Source: an uncultured Cyclobacteriaceae bacterium (GTDB lineage Bacteria > Bacteroidota > Bacteroidia > Cytophagales > Cyclobacteriaceae). Taken from it: a stretch of 36,808 bases of DNA. The notes under the pieces were generated by a model, which was not told where the DNA came from, ran no database searches, and saw only the letters and a list, made by a program, of their open reading frames with translations. Position numbers and translations under genes: made by a program. The DNA is taken from positions 1 through 36,808 of the forward strand of contig CANLOE010000076.1 of assembly GCA_947492745.1 (NCBI GenBank). The letters are read 5' to 3'. Positions within the stretch are counted from its first letter, which is position 1; each line of letters begins with the position of its first letter. This document shows, one piece after another, positions 8,435 to 16,624 of the stretch.

Positions 8435-9823
8435 ATGACTACCTGTAAGAGGAGCTCTTTTATAGTAGGTGTTCTTTTGTTTTTTTCTTCGATAATCGTT
8501 TCTCCTTCGATAGGAAAAGAACTCAAGACCACTCGTACCGTTGCCCATAATTATGTTGTGATTGGAGCTTTCTCACTAAAAAGCAATGCCATAAAATATG
8601 TTGCCTATACCAAACAGTTTGACTTCGAATCGGCTTATGAACTGCATCCTCCGACCAATCTATATTATGTATACGCTTATAAGTTTGCCGATAAGTCATC
8701 AGCTCTGAAAGAAGCCAAACGCATCCAACAAATAGAGGAGTTTGCCGATACTTGGGTCTACATCGGGGAACTGGGAGGAACACCACGTCAGGCTCATCCC
8801 GTTGCCATAAGCCCCGATGATGGGAACACATCGCATAGCTCATCCACTCCTACATTACAAGAGTCCCCTAGTTCAAAAGATGCAGGAGTAACTTCCGATA
8901 ACGGAATAAATGACGGTTCCGAAAAGGCAGATATCACTGATGTACCCGATATTGATTCTCTTGAGGTAATGAAAGACAGCTCTGAGGTAGCGCTTGAGGG
9001 TACACTGGCCATTGGCAGTGAAAACCCGAAAAGGATTTCAGGCTTGTCCCCCATTAGTAAAAACCCAGAACCACAAGAAGAAACGGTCACTGCACCAGAG
9101 GAAAAGACCTACAAAGTCTACATCAATACCGTACATGTAGGAAAGTTCAAAGAAGTGAAAGGTACTGTCGAAGTCATCGACCCTATACGAGACAAAAAGA
9201 TAGGTGATATTGAAGCACATACCCTTTCTCAATTCGGAAACCCGAAAAACGGTAATAACTCCGTGAAATTTGACGCCAATATATTTGGTTTTAAACCTGT
9301 AGAATACGTTATTGATTTGGAAAATCCCACGACGGACAGCACAGCCGGCAAAGTGGAAGTCTTGGGCGACTCCATTATTGTCAATTTTGATATGCAGCGC
9401 TATCAGAAAGGGGATATCATCGTACTGTATCGTGTTTATTTTTTTAAGGATGCTGCTATTATGAGACCTGAATCCAAGTATGAACTTAATAGTCTTTTGG
9501 ACATGTTATTGGAAAATGAAGATATGATCATTAAAATCCACGGTCATACCAATGGAAACTCTCATGGCAAGATCATCAGCCTCGGAAGTACGGAGGATAA
9601 CGATTTTTTTGCCCTTTCAGCGGTTCATAAAGAAGGTATCGGTAGTGCCAAAAAGTTATCCGAATACAGAGCCGGTACGCTAAAGCAGTACCTGATCAGT
9701 AAAGGTATCGATGAAAAGAGGCTCCAGGTAAAAGGCTGGGGAGGAAAGAAAATGCTATACGATAAGCATAGTAGTCAGGCTAAAAAGAATGTAAGGGTCG
9801 AAGTAGAAATCCTACAAGATTAA
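8435..9823 (+). CDS. SPOR-like/OmpA-family cell envelope protein, paralogue 1
   Basis: The gene encodes 462 residues. A signal peptide lies at about 8-28 (IVGVLLFFSSIIVSPSIG). Residues about 40-113 resemble a SPOR peptidoglycan-binding domain (NYVVIGAFSLKSNAIKYV through ADTWVYIGEL). An acidic, Ser/Pro-rich linker (about 120-215) follows, then a conserved beta-rich middle and a C-terminal OmpA-like domain (IKIHGHTNGN at about 368-377, LSEYRAGTLKQYLISKGID, KKNVRVEVE). The OmpA domain carries about 25 extra residues between GHTNGN and the RA helix and has TN where many OmpA domains have TD. It should tether the outer envelope to peptidoglycan. Its paralogue follows after 14 bases, so the two are co-transcribed. 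The SPOR call is weaker than the OmpA call. Confidence 0.78.
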   Translation: MTTCKRSSFIVGVLLFFSSIIVSPSIGKELKTTRTVAHNYVVIGAFSLKSNAIKYVAYTKQFDFESAYELHPPTNLYYVYAYKFADKSSALKEAKRIQQIEEFADTWVYIGELGGTPRQAHPVAISPDDGNTSHSSSTPTLQESPSSKDAGVTSDNGINDGSEKADITDVPDIDSLEVMKDSSEVALEGTLAIGSENPKRISGLSPISKNPEPQEETVTAPEEKTYKVYINTVHVGKFKEVKGTVEVIDPIRDKKIGDIEAHTLSQFGNPKNGNNSVKFDANIFGFKPVEYVIDLENPTTDSTAGKVEVLGDSIIVNFDMQRYQKGDIIVLYRVYFFKDAAIMRPESKYELNSLLDMLLENEDMIIKIHGHTNGNSHGKIISLGSTEDNDFFALSAVHKEGIGSAKKLSEYRAGTLKQYLISKGIDEKRLQVKGWGGKKMLYDKHSSQAKKNVRVEVEILQD

Positions 9824-9837
9824 ACCTAAACCAAATC

Positions 9838-11190
9838 ATGAAAAAGTATTTTTTGTTCGCATCGTTTTGTATAACATTTTTTTGTGGCATTGCCTACCCT
9901 AGCAGTCCCGGACTCTCCACAAAACCCACTATCAGCTACCGGGCAGAACAAGACCCCAGCCCTCAGCTCGAAACAGGCTATTATCTTGTCATCGCAGCTT
10001 ATGGGAAAAGCTGGGAGGCATTAGCCAAGAATTTTGCGGACAAAGTCACAAAAGAAGGCCATCCTGCCGACTACGGTTTCAGTCAAAAGAAAAATATGTT
10101 TTTCGTATACTTACTTTATACCGAAAATTTCAAAGAATCACTCAATACGCTTAGGGAAACTCGAAAAGACACCAAGTTCAATGACTGTTGGGTATATGTA
10201 TCCATAGCTACTTCCGAAGAGGGGAAAACCATTATCCAAAAAAGAGTCCCAGAAGAAGAAAAGGAGAAGGAAATAGAAATAGAGGAAACTATAGATAAAG
10301 AACAAAAAGAAGGGACAGTAGAGACAAGCCCTGTATCCGCTCCCGAAACTCCCAAGAAAAACGAGAATAACCCAGAGGCCGCTCCCGACACGGTAAGCAC
10401 CACTGCCAAGATAGAACGACCCAGTGATGAGTTCATACCGGAAATCCCTTCTCATCCGGAAGGGATGCCCATAAGCATGACTGGAAAGAATGTGTATATG
10501 AATGTATATGATTCGAGAAATGACAAGCTCGTCAATGGTGAGATACAACTGATCGATACCGAACGACTGAAGCTAATGGGGACGCATAAAAACAATACAC
10601 TGACAAAAATAAAGGACCCTCAGAACAGATCGGGAAAAATGCTCTTGATCTGTGACATTTTCGGTTACCGAAAGATGCAGCATGAATTCAATTATTATGC
10701 GCAGGATACTTCCGAGTACTTCATCAATGCTTTGGAAGATACACTGGTAGTCAGTTTTGATCTAGTACGTTATGTAAAAGGAGATCTGGCCACTATGTAC
10801 AACGTATATTTCTATAAAGATGCCTCTGTCATGATGCACTCTTCTGAATACGAACTGAACTCATTATTGGAGATGCTGCACGAGAACAAAGACTATAAAA
10901 TCAGGATCCATGGGCATACCAATGGCAATGCTCCAGGAAAGATCATCAGTCCAAAAGAATCCAATACCGATTTCTTTAATATAAAGGGAGATGTAAAGCA
11001 AGGCTATGGATCGGCCAAACAGTTATCCAACGAGCGCGCAGAAGTCATTAAGGACTATCTTGTGCATCATGGCGTAGACCCTGAGCGTATGGAAATCAAA
11101 GGATGGGGAGGTAAAAAGATGATTCATGATAAGCATAGCAACCGTGCCAAAAAGAATGTCCGTGTGGAAGTAGAAATACTGGAAGACTAG
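9838..11190 (+). CDS. SPOR-like/OmpA-family cell envelope protein, paralogue 2
   Basis: The gene encodes 450 residues with the same architecture as its upstream neighbour: signal peptide (YFLFASFCITFFCGIAYP), SPOR-like domain (about 45-120, TGYYLVIAAYGKSWEALAKN), a Glu/Lys-rich linker, a middle domain and an OmpA-like C-terminus (IRIHGHTNGN, QLSNERAEVIKDYLVHHGVD, KKNVRVEVEI). The final ~150 residues are strongly conserved between the two copies, including GWGGKKM and DKHS, while the linkers have diverged freely. This points to a tandem duplication with the peptidoglycan-binding end under constraint. The shared extra loop in the OmpA domain predates the duplication. A role in anchoring the outer membrane or a surface machine is likely; a specific complex cannot be named. 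Confidence 0.78.
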   Translation: MKKYFLFASFCITFFCGIAYPSSPGLSTKPTISYRAEQDPSPQLETGYYLVIAAYGKSWEALAKNFADKVTKEGHPADYGFSQKKNMFFVYLLYTENFKESLNTLRETRKDTKFNDCWVYVSIATSEEGKTIIQKRVPEEEKEKEIEIEETIDKEQKEGTVETSPVSAPETPKKNENNPEAAPDTVSTTAKIERPSDEFIPEIPSHPEGMPISMTGKNVYMNVYDSRNDKLVNGEIQLIDTERLKLMGTHKNNTLTKIKDPQNRSGKMLLICDIFGYRKMQHEFNYYAQDTSEYFINALEDTLVVSFDLVRYVKGDLATMYNVYFYKDASVMMHSSEYELNSLLEMLHENKDYKIRIHGHTNGNAPGKIISPKESNTDFFNIKGDVKQGYGSAKQLSNERAEVIKDYLVHHGVDPERMEIKGWGGKKMIHDKHSNRAKKNVRVEVEILED

Positions 11191-11204
11191 GAAATTGTTC
11201 AGTA

Positions 11205-11320
11205 AGAGATCGCTCTGGAAGCTATTGTTTCAGAATTTGTCATCGGTTATTCTGGATATAGACTGAAGCTGAATCGACGAAGATAGCAGCGCTATTTATG
11301 GGTTTTCAAGGAAATGCATC
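11205..11320 (+). repeat. Interspersed repeat family R2, copy 1 (partial)
   Basis: Located just after the OmpA paralogue stop. It shares GCTATTGTTTCAGAATTTG (about 75 per cent over 33 bases) and the palindromic core GATAGCAGCGCTAT followed by GGGTTTTCAA with copies near 12060, 29150 and 34660. Together with the unremarkable sequence up to 11535 it fills the 345-base gap before the DUF2141 gene. A short plus-strand frame here (11314-11505) has no support. Confidence 0.45.
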
Positions 11321-11535
11321 TATCAAAAAAAGCACTTAAAAAGGAGTGGTTCAAAACAGTCCCTAAGAATAATCGGTCTAGCGTATTCCTTAATTACTTC
11401 CATAATAAATCCAGTGTCAAGGTATTGACCAGCCCAAATGAGGCAATGGGCATGTATACTGTGACAGTCGATAACAATTTTACTTTGACCCTTCGTTCAC
11501 ACTAATTGGATTGAGGGCCTATTCATCGGTTATTG

Positions 11536-11958
11536 TTATAAAAGGTGGGTCAAGCGGATGGAAATCTCTTTACGCCCTGTGACCAAAGAAAAACTGGCAG
11601 CATCAAAAGATGGAGGTCCGAATCCCCCTTTGGCATCTCGCGAAAAGCCAAAAGCCTCTTTGGGTATACCTACAAAATTGGCATCGAGTTCCTTATTTTC
11701 ATTTTCGTCATGGATGACACTGACCGCATAAGTACCCTGAGGCAGGTTCTTGAATACAGCCACTGCCTCTAAATCACCGTTGATATTCACCACTTTGTTC
11801 TTATAGTCCTTTTTCAGAAAGTCACCTTCTTTATTAAAAAGAGCCACCACAACCTTTCCTTTATTTTTTTTCAGATTATTGACATGGACATGTAACTCGC
11901 ACTGCGCATTGGCAAAAAAAGAGGATAGCATCACTATCCCAAAAAATAGAATCTTCAT
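11536..11958 (-). CDS. DUF2141 domain secreted protein
   Basis: The best start is the ATG at 11958 (KILFFGIVMLSSFFANA, a normal signal peptide); an ATG 30 bases upstream would put ten polar residues before it. The mature ~120 residues follow the DUF2141 pattern: CELHVHVNNLKKNKGKVVVA, LFNKEGDF, FKNLPQGTYAVSVIHDENEN, then FVGIPKEAFGFSRDA and a final beta strand with SIRLTHLL. DUF2141 proteins are small periplasmic or outer-membrane-associated beta-sandwiches common in Bacteroidota, with no established function. It is a single-gene unit. Confidence 0.82.
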   Translation of the reverse strand: MKILFFGIVMLSSFFANAQCELHVHVNNLKKNKGKVVVALFNKEGDFLKKDYKNKVVNINGDLEAVAVFKNLPQGTYAVSVIHDENENKELDANFVGIPKEAFGFSRDAKGGFGPPSFDAASFSLVTGRKEISIRLTHLL

Positions 11959-12002
11959 ATTTCTTAACGTATGTTGATTATAATACAAACTTAGCTTTCA
12001 AC

Positions 12003-12143
12003 TATCGCATATCTTCCTGTTCATTTTGCTTCACTCTGCGTTGACAATCCTCGGGATAGCGCTGCTATTCCTGCGGTTCTCGCCTTGATTGAAACAAAAT
12101 GACCAGCGGAATCTTATACGACATTTAAAACCTAAATTTGTAT
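12003..12143 (-). repeat. Interspersed repeat family R2, copy 2
   Basis: About 140 bases matching the reverse complement of 34576-34717 at roughly 85-90 per cent by eye. Shared blocks include CTTCCTGTTCATTTTGC, CACTCTGCGTTGA, AATCCTCGGGATA, CGCTGCTATTCCTGCGG and CGCCTTGATTGAAA. The core is a reverse version of the ATAGCAGCGCTAT motif of the other copies. No coding potential is seen. Confidence 0.7.
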
Positions 12144-12193
12144 AAATTTTCAAAGGTAAAAATATCAATAATCAAGCCAATAATTTACGTTAA

Positions 12194-12333
12194 TTTAGCC
12201 TGAAATATGCGTTGGAACTTCGTAACAAAGGTTTAAAAAGGAGTATATTAGGGCGTTTTATTGGATTCAATTTACTGATTTTCAGCTATTTAAAGCCACA
12301 ATAGAAGGATTAATGCATGATCTGGGTTTAACC
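12194..12333 (+). repeat. 175-bp repeat family R1, copy 2 (internal deletion)
   Basis: Shares ATGCGTTGGAACTTCGTAAC, GGGCGTTTTATTGGATTCA, CAGCTATTTAAAGCCACAAT and the right end TAATGCATGATCTGGGTTTAA with other copies. It lacks the ~35-base GCACCGCTACGGTGAATTC segment, as does copy 8, so these two form a shorter subfamily. The right end overlaps the left end of copy 3. Confidence 0.7.
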
Positions 12334-12499
12334 CAAAATAATCAATAGAGAAGCTATTCCGCGCATAAATAGCTTCATACCTGAAGCTTTGCCCACCGGT
12401 CTTCATTCACCATAGCGGTGCTATGCCGAACGAATACAAATGGCCGGTATTTTGCTATTGATACGCTCATCACGATTTCTATCCATCAATTTGGGTTTA
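12327..12499 (-). repeat. 175-bp repeat family R1, copy 3 (inverted, overlapping copy 2)
   Basis: Left end TTTAACCCAAAATAATCAATAG, right end CTATCCATCAATTTGGGTTTAA: near-matching inverted ends. The left half (TTCCGCGCATAAATAGCTTCAT, GCTTTGCCCACCGGTCTTC) matches copy 6 at 25690-25760 almost base for base. It shares its TTTAACCC terminus with copy 2, so one element landed in the end of the other. It fills the space before the SDR gene. Confidence 0.65.
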
Positions 12500-12568
12500 A
12501 CGCTCGGTCCTATCCAAAATAAGTGATCACAAATTTCAACTATAATATCTTCAAAACAGTCTCTTACT

Positions 12569-13324
12569 ATGGTCGATCTATCCGGAAAGAACATCTTACT
12601 TACAGGGGCAAGCCGCGGCATCGGTAGTTCCATAGCCAAACACCTTTCTGCACATGGAGCCAGTGTAGCTCTCCACTATCATGAAAATCGCCCCAAAGCA
12701 GAAAAACTGGCCTATGAACTCGCAGGAAATCATACTTTTGTTCAAGCAGACTTGGGCAAAACGGAGGACATCCACCGACTGACCCAAGAAGTACTGGACT
12801 ATTATGGCCATATCGATGTACTGATCAATAATGCGGGCATCGCTCTAAGTGCCCCTATGGAGTCGGACAGTCTATCTTGGTTTGCGGTATGGAACAGGAC
12901 ATTACAGGTCAACCTCAGCGCCGCCGCTCTTCTTTGCCAGCAATTAATGCCGCACTTTATCGATAGGAGGAGCGGTATCATTATCAATATCAGCTCAAGA
13001 GCAGCCTTTAGAGGGGACACTTCCGATTATGCTGCCTATGCCAGCTCCAAGGCGGGTCTACTTGCGTTGACCAAGACGCTTGCACGGGCCTATGGCAAAC
13101 AGGGGATTACAGCCTTTTCACTGGCACCAGGGTTTACCGAAACCGATATGGCGCAGGACTTTATCGATCGCTATGGTATCGACCGGATAAAGGAAGGAAT
13201 CGCACTGCCCGAGCTGACCAAACCTGAGGATATAGCGCCTACGGTCACTTTTCTGGCCAGTGGGCTGGCCAGACACGCCACAGGTACGACCATCGATCTC
13301 AATGCGGGCAGTTATATGCGCTAA
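12569..13324 (+). CDS. Short-chain dehydrogenase/reductase (SDR), FabG-like
   Basis: The gene encodes 251 residues, the classical SDR length. The NAD(P)-binding motif TGASRGIG is at 12-19, NNAG at 87-90, and the catalytic Ser-Tyr-Lys set is S142/S143, Y157 and K161 (YASSK). It ends with the typical FLASGLARHATGTTIDLNAG. The fold is cytosolic and tetrameric in relatives, which reduce 3-oxoacyl-ACP or other carbonyls. It converges on arsS with 31 bases between stops, so it is not co-transcribed with the arsenosugar genes; whether it serves that pathway is unknown. The upstream region is filled with R1 repeats. Confidence 0.88.
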   Translation: MVDLSGKNILLTGASRGIGSSIAKHLSAHGASVALHYHENRPKAEKLAYELAGNHTFVQADLGKTEDIHRLTQEVLDYYGHIDVLINNAGIALSAPMESDSLSWFAVWNRTLQVNLSAAALLCQQLMPHFIDRRSGIIINISSRAAFRGDTSDYAAYASSKAGLLALTKTLARAYGKQGITAFSLAPGFTETDMAQDFIDRYGIDRIKEGIALPELTKPEDIAPTVTFLASGLARHATGTTIDLNAGSYMR

Positions 13325-13355
13325 ATCCGACTGTTATAGGGTTAGGCCACTCTTG

Positions 13356-14531
13356 TCAGGTTGTTTCCCCTCCGCAACTGGAACCGGCCCCGGCCGTACA
13401 GCCATAACAGTGTTGGTTCAACAGGATATCCCTTTTGAGAAGTTTGTCCCTATCAAAATCACGGATATGCTGCCCCACACTATCAGGGAGTTTCAGGTCC
13501 AGCATCTGATTGAAATCACAGTCGAACAGGTATCCGTCCCAACCTATGGAAATCGTGTTACGACACATTACTCCCATCGCCGCAGCGGGATTGAAGGCAT
13601 CGATAAGTTTTTGCATGTAGGATTCATAATTGCCACTGATGACCAAATAGTCCAAAAAGCGACTGATAGGGATGTTCGTGATGGCAAATAAGGTGTTGAA
13701 GTCAATGGTATAGTCCTCTTTGAGTCTACGCTTGAACTCCAGCTCCATGGACTCTTGCGATGAGGGTAAAAAAGCCCCGCTGGGATTGTATACCAAGTTG
13801 AGCTTGAGGTCACTATCGGGCTGTGCATAGCCTACTTTATTGAGAAGCTGTAATGCTTTGATGGATTTTTCGAAAACGCCATCACCCCTCTGCGCATCGG
13901 TTCGTTTTGCGGAAAAGTGGGGCAAGGAAGAGACGACCTCGACTTTATGCTTTTTGAAGAACTCCGGCAGGTCATGGTATTTGGGGTTGGCCAGGATAAT
14001 GGTCAGGTTACAGCGGACGATAACCTGTCTGCCCAAGGCTGTGATTTCCTCTACAAACCAGCGGAAATTGGGGTTCATCTCGGGTGCACCGCCCGTAAGG
14101 TCCACAGTCCGTATATCCGACTTGGCCAGGGCCGCTAGGCAGAGTTCCATGGTATCGCGGGTCATGATCTCTTTTCGGTCGGGACCTGCATCGACATGGC
14201 AATGCTTACAGACCTGATTGCACATTTTTCCCATATTGACCTGAAAAATGTCCAATTGTGTGGGTTTTAAAGGAAAAAGGCCTATCCCCTCTAATTTCCT
14301 ATGGAACTTTGGGAAATCGGCCCCATCCTTTTTCTCTTTATTGAGCAGTTCCAATTGTACCTGTGTATCGGATAGGTTATGGGCCTGCGCCTGAAGTGAT
14401 TTTTTCATCTTGTCTTTATTAATCGTATACTGTTTTATCCCGACATTATCGTTGACCTGCCCTTGCTTTAGGTTTTCTGAAGGAATCTGCTCTAAGCTAC
14501 TTATATCCCTAAGCAAAGGAATGTCTGCCAC
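13356..14531 (-). CDS. arsS: Arsenosugar biosynthesis radical SAM protein ArsS
   Basis: The radical-SAM cysteines are C104-x3-C108-x2-C111 (CNQVCKHC), followed by DLTGGAPEMNP and the C-terminal Cys-rich end (GCTAGAGSSCGG) that marks the 'radical SAM/Cys-rich' ArsS family. ArsS is believed to transfer the 5'-deoxyadenosyl group onto methylated arsenic, making dimethylarsinoyl-adenosyl compounds on the way to arsenosugars. The family usually begins near KKSLQAQAHNL, so the true start may be the ATG at 14408 rather than 14531; the 41 extra residues look unconserved. It lies 28 bases downstream of the peroxidase-like gene on the same strand and should be co-transcribed with it. Confidence 0.9.
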   Translation of the reverse strand: MADIPLLRDISSLEQIPSENLKQGQVNDNVGIKQYTINKDKMKKSLQAQAHNLSDTQVQLELLNKEKKDGADFPKFHRKLEGIGLFPLKPTQLDIFQVNMGKMCNQVCKHCHVDAGPDRKEIMTRDTMELCLAALAKSDIRTVDLTGGAPEMNPNFRWFVEEITALGRQVIVRCNLTIILANPKYHDLPEFFKKHKVEVVSSLPHFSAKRTDAQRGDGVFEKSIKALQLLNKVGYAQPDSDLKLNLVYNPSGAFLPSSQESMELEFKRRLKEDYTIDFNTLFAITNIPISRFLDYLVISGNYESYMQKLIDAFNPAAAMGVMCRNTISIGWDGYLFDCDFNQMLDLKLPDSVGQHIRDFDRDKLLKRDILLNQHCYGCTAGAGSSCGGETT

Positions 14532-14559
14532 TCTTTACACTTAGGGAAGCGGGTCCCTT

Positions 14560-14895
14560 CTACATGGTCATGTCCTTGGCCTTGTTCATCATCTGTACTC
14601 CGTGAACAAGGGCCGCCCCTCCTTTGATCGCCGCCGCTACATGGACCGCTTCCATCATCTGCTCTTCATCGGCTCCTTTTTCCAGTGAGCCCGATGTATA
14701 CGCATCGATACAGTAAGGACACTGCACGGCATGCGCCACAGCGAGGGCAATCAGGGCTTTCTCTCTTTCCGAGAGCGCCCCCGCCTCGAATACAGAACCG
14801 TAATAATCAAAGAACTTCTTTCCCAATTTAGGCTGGAACTCTGAAATCTGTCCGAATTTTGCCAAATCATCGGCATCATAATAGTGTTTGCTCAT
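14560..14895 (-). CDS. Arsenosugar biosynthesis-associated peroxidase-like protein (CMD/AhpD family)
   Basis: The gene encodes 111 residues in the carboxymuconolactone decarboxylase/AhpD fold: LSEREKALIALAVAHAVQCP, the redox pair in CPYCIDAYT, then EEQMMEAVHVAAAIKGGAAL. Proteins of this exact type sit beside arsS in many arsenosugar clusters (TIGR04169). The CxxC pair suggests thiol-dependent peroxidase or disulfide chemistry; its actual role in the pathway is not established. It lies 28 bases upstream of arsS. A 175-bp repeat separates it from the glycosyltransferase gene. Confidence 0.9.
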   Translation of the reverse strand: MSKHYYDADDLAKFGQISEFQPKLGKKFFDYYGSVFEAGALSEREKALIALAVAHAVQCPYCIDAYTSGSLEKGADEEQMMEAVHVAAAIKGGAALVHGVQMMNKAKDMTM

Positions 14896-14960
14896 CGTTT
14901 TGGAATACTTAAGTGTATATGGATATAGAAGGTGCCACCTATGGACAGCACTCCGTAAAA

Positions 14961-15136
14961 TTTAACCCAAAATGTTCGTTGGAACTTCGTCATGAGGACT
15001 TAAATGGCAATGAATCAGTGCGTTTTCTTGGGTTCAGCGTAGCACCGCTACGGCGAATTCAAAAAACGCATTCAGTTACTGATTTGAAGTCAGTTAAGTC
15101 CGGAATAGATTTTCCAATGGACATTTTGGGTTTAAA
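14961..15136 (+). repeat. 175-bp repeat family R1, copy 4
   Basis: This copy has the clearest ends: left TTTAACCCAAAATGTTCGTT, right GGACATTTTGGGTTTAAA, inverted with few mismatches over about 22 bases. The interior carries GGAACTTCGTCATGAGG, GTAGCACCGCTACGGCGAAT and ACGCATTCAGTTACTGATTT. It lies inside the arsenosugar gene set, between peroxidase start and glycosyltransferase stop, and creates a short spurious plus-strand frame. Confidence 0.8.
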
Positions 15137-15150
15137 CAAGGTGTATAAGG

Positions 15151-15172
15151 GAACACCCAAAAAGGGGTGTTC
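15151..15172. terminator. 8-bp hairpin, possible terminator after the glycosyltransferase gene
   Basis: GAACACCC - AAAAAG - GGGTGTTC is a perfect stem 35 bases beyond the glycosyltransferase stop on the minus strand, next to the repeat end. There is no T run on either side, so it may slow or stop minus-strand transcription before the peroxidase-arsS pair, or be a by-product of the insertion. Confidence 0.4.
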
Positions 15173-15207
15173 TTAGCTATGTGAAATAATCTGTGAAAGG
15201 TCGATAA

Positions 15208-15906
15208 CTATACAGCCATCATTGGTGGGGGACGCTGTTTCAGTGGGTTGCCTGAAGCCAAGAGCTGTTTTTGCCTCGGAAAAGGGCGAATTAAAATATT
15301 GTTCTTTTCAAGAAGATGCCACAGTGCCAAGACCAGCTGTAGGGGCAACCATCGGGACCTTGCCGCTGCTATCACCTCCCACAAAGATGTGGCATCATCG
15401 ATGTCCATGAGCATGGGCAGTACTGTTCCTTGCGTACAGGCGGCATTCAGCACTTGGAACAATGCCGAACTCTGCCAAGGTAAGGTCATAAAGGCCGCCG
15501 CATCGAATGTAGAGCGCTGCAGGCCCAAGAGGTAGACTCCGCCATCTTTTGTAGGTCCCGCAACCAGATCGTGATGGTCCAACTGCTGTACCGCACGGTT
15601 TATTACCGTTCTGTCCAGTGCAGGACAGTCATTACCTATGGCGATAACTTTTTCATAGCCCAGATCGAAAACCGAGGAATAAGCATGCGCCAAACGGGAG
15701 CCAAAGTCATGCCCCTGTTGTTTCTCGGATGAAAAGACAAAAACGGGATAGGCGGTAGATTTGGCGGTGGCTATACTATGGCCGATCATCAAACGAGCGG
15801 CCTTGAGATTGTCGGATTTAGAGCGCATCCATCGTTTGTACTCGATTTCCTCAGTAGCAAATCGAGTGAAAACAATAATGGCCGTATGTTGTCTTTGTTC
15901 TTTCAA
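15208..15906 (-). CDS. Arsenosugar biosynthesis glycosyltransferase, TIGR04282/DUF2064 family
   Basis: The gene encodes 232 residues of the nucleotide-diphosphosugar transferase-like DUF2064 fold. Diagnostic parts are the N-terminal strand (TAIIVFTRFATEEIEYKR), HDFGSRLAHAYSSVFDLGYE, IGNDCPAL, and GPTKDGGVYLLGL. Members of this family co-occur with arsS and are annotated as arsenosugar glycosyltransferases, although direct biochemistry is scarce. The N-terminal KxR typical of this family (FAxxPxxGxxKTRL) is altered to an EEIEYKRWMRS version here. It is upstream of the other two arsenosugar genes but separated by 312 bases with a MITE and a hairpin. Confidence 0.85.
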   Translation of the reverse strand: MKEQRQHTAIIVFTRFATEEIEYKRWMRSKSDNLKAARLMIGHSIATAKSTAYPVFVFSSEKQQGHDFGSRLAHAYSSVFDLGYEKVIAIGNDCPALDRTVINRAVQQLDHHDLVAGPTKDGGVYLLGLQRSTFDAAAFMTLPWQSSALFQVLNAACTQGTVLPMLMDIDDATSLWEVIAAARSRWLPLQLVLALWHLLEKNNILIRPFPRQKQLLASGNPLKQRPPPMMAV

Positions 15907-15958
15907 ATAGTCAGTCGTAGCCCCTACACAAGTAGTACGGGTAGGGATTGTTCTCTTT

Positions 15959-16124
15959 TATACCCAAATGAAATTGTTTTGGGACCTACTGAAATGATCA
16001 AGAAAACACCGTTCTGCCCGGAACAATCCCAATGACCGATCAACTAATGACCGGTCAGCAAATGCAGGGTTTGTCCAAGACCTAAAGAACTTCAAATTTC
16101 CCATTTCATTTTTTGTTGAGTATA
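15959..16124 (+). mobile_element. 166-bp MITE-like element (family M166), copy 1
   Basis: Begins TATACCCAAATGAAAT and ends CATTTTTTGTTGAGTATA, giving inverted ends TATAC(C/T)CAA. The interior has AATTGTTTTGGG, GTTCTGCCCGGAACA, CCCAATGACC, AATGCAGGGTTT and ATTTCCCATTTCATTTTTT, all shared with copy 3 (34816-34980) and, reversed, with copy 2 (29271-29436). Length is 166 in copies 1 and 2. It has no coding capacity. It lies in the gap between the arsenosugar and DUF389 genes; the rest of that gap (16125-16346) shows nothing recognisable. Confidence 0.75.
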
Positions 16125-16346
16125 AATATTACCGAGCAACAAATCAAATATACCCAAGGGCCGGAAATTATAGCTTTTATCACCTTGGTTTTGACTTTCC
16201 GATCGTAACGTGACCTGAGGGCTATGCCACTCAAAAAAGGCTTTACTAGAGCAAGAAATCTTTTATTCTTGCCATGATAATAAAAGATTTAAAATACTCC
16301 GTTGTTAAAAGTAAGCACTATACATATCGATAACAACGTATTCTAC

Positions 16347-16559
16347 CTACAAGTTCGAGATACTGTCTTTTGGTTGACAATGAAGGAACTCCGAGATCCG
16401 GTCTTTTCCATATATTAAAAGTAGCTGATCGGGGATACTGTTTAGCGAGTGACACTCATAAAGCAGAGGTTTTGCAAAATCCATCGATAGTTGGGCAAAT
16501 TGCTGTAGCTTTTCCGGCAAGCCAGGGTTTTCAAGGATGAAAAAACATCTTTTATTCAA
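16347..16559 (-). CDS. Small hypothetical protein
   Basis: A 70-residue frame beginning NKRCFFILENPGLPEKLQQF and ending CQPKDSISNL. The composition is protein-like (mixed hydrophobic and charged, no repeats), with no signal peptide or membrane segment and no family I recognise. It is divergent from the DUF389 gene with 65 bases between starts. It could be real or a chance frame. Confidence 0.3.
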   Translation of the reverse strand: MNKRCFFILENPGLPEKLQQFAQLSMDFAKPLLYECHSLNSIPDQLLLIYGKDRISEFLHCQPKDSISNL

Positions 16560-16566
16560 ATAAACC

Positions 16567-16594
16567 TTTGGAATGGTCTATTTTAGTATCTTTA
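16567..16594 (+). promoter_or_regulatory. Candidate promoter for the DUF389 gene
   Basis: TTTG (16567-16570) followed after 16 bases by TATCTTTA (16587-16594) approximates the Bacteroidota promoter pattern; the ATG is 30 bases further on. It supports the internal start chosen for the DUF389 gene. Confidence 0.35.
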
Positions 16595-16624
16595 TATTGC
16601 TGGATTCAAAACTGCACCTTTTTG

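Noticed and set aside
11314-11505. A 63-residue plus-strand frame after the OmpA paralogue
   Set aside because: It starts inside an R2 repeat copy and has no ribosome site or recognisable family.
12569-13324. Assigning this SDR gene to the arsenosugar pathway
   Set aside because: It is on the opposite strand, convergent to arsS, and has only general SDR motifs.
14913-15176. An 87-residue plus-strand frame
   Set aside because: It coincides with R1 copy 4 and the hairpin; other R1 copies do not keep the frame.
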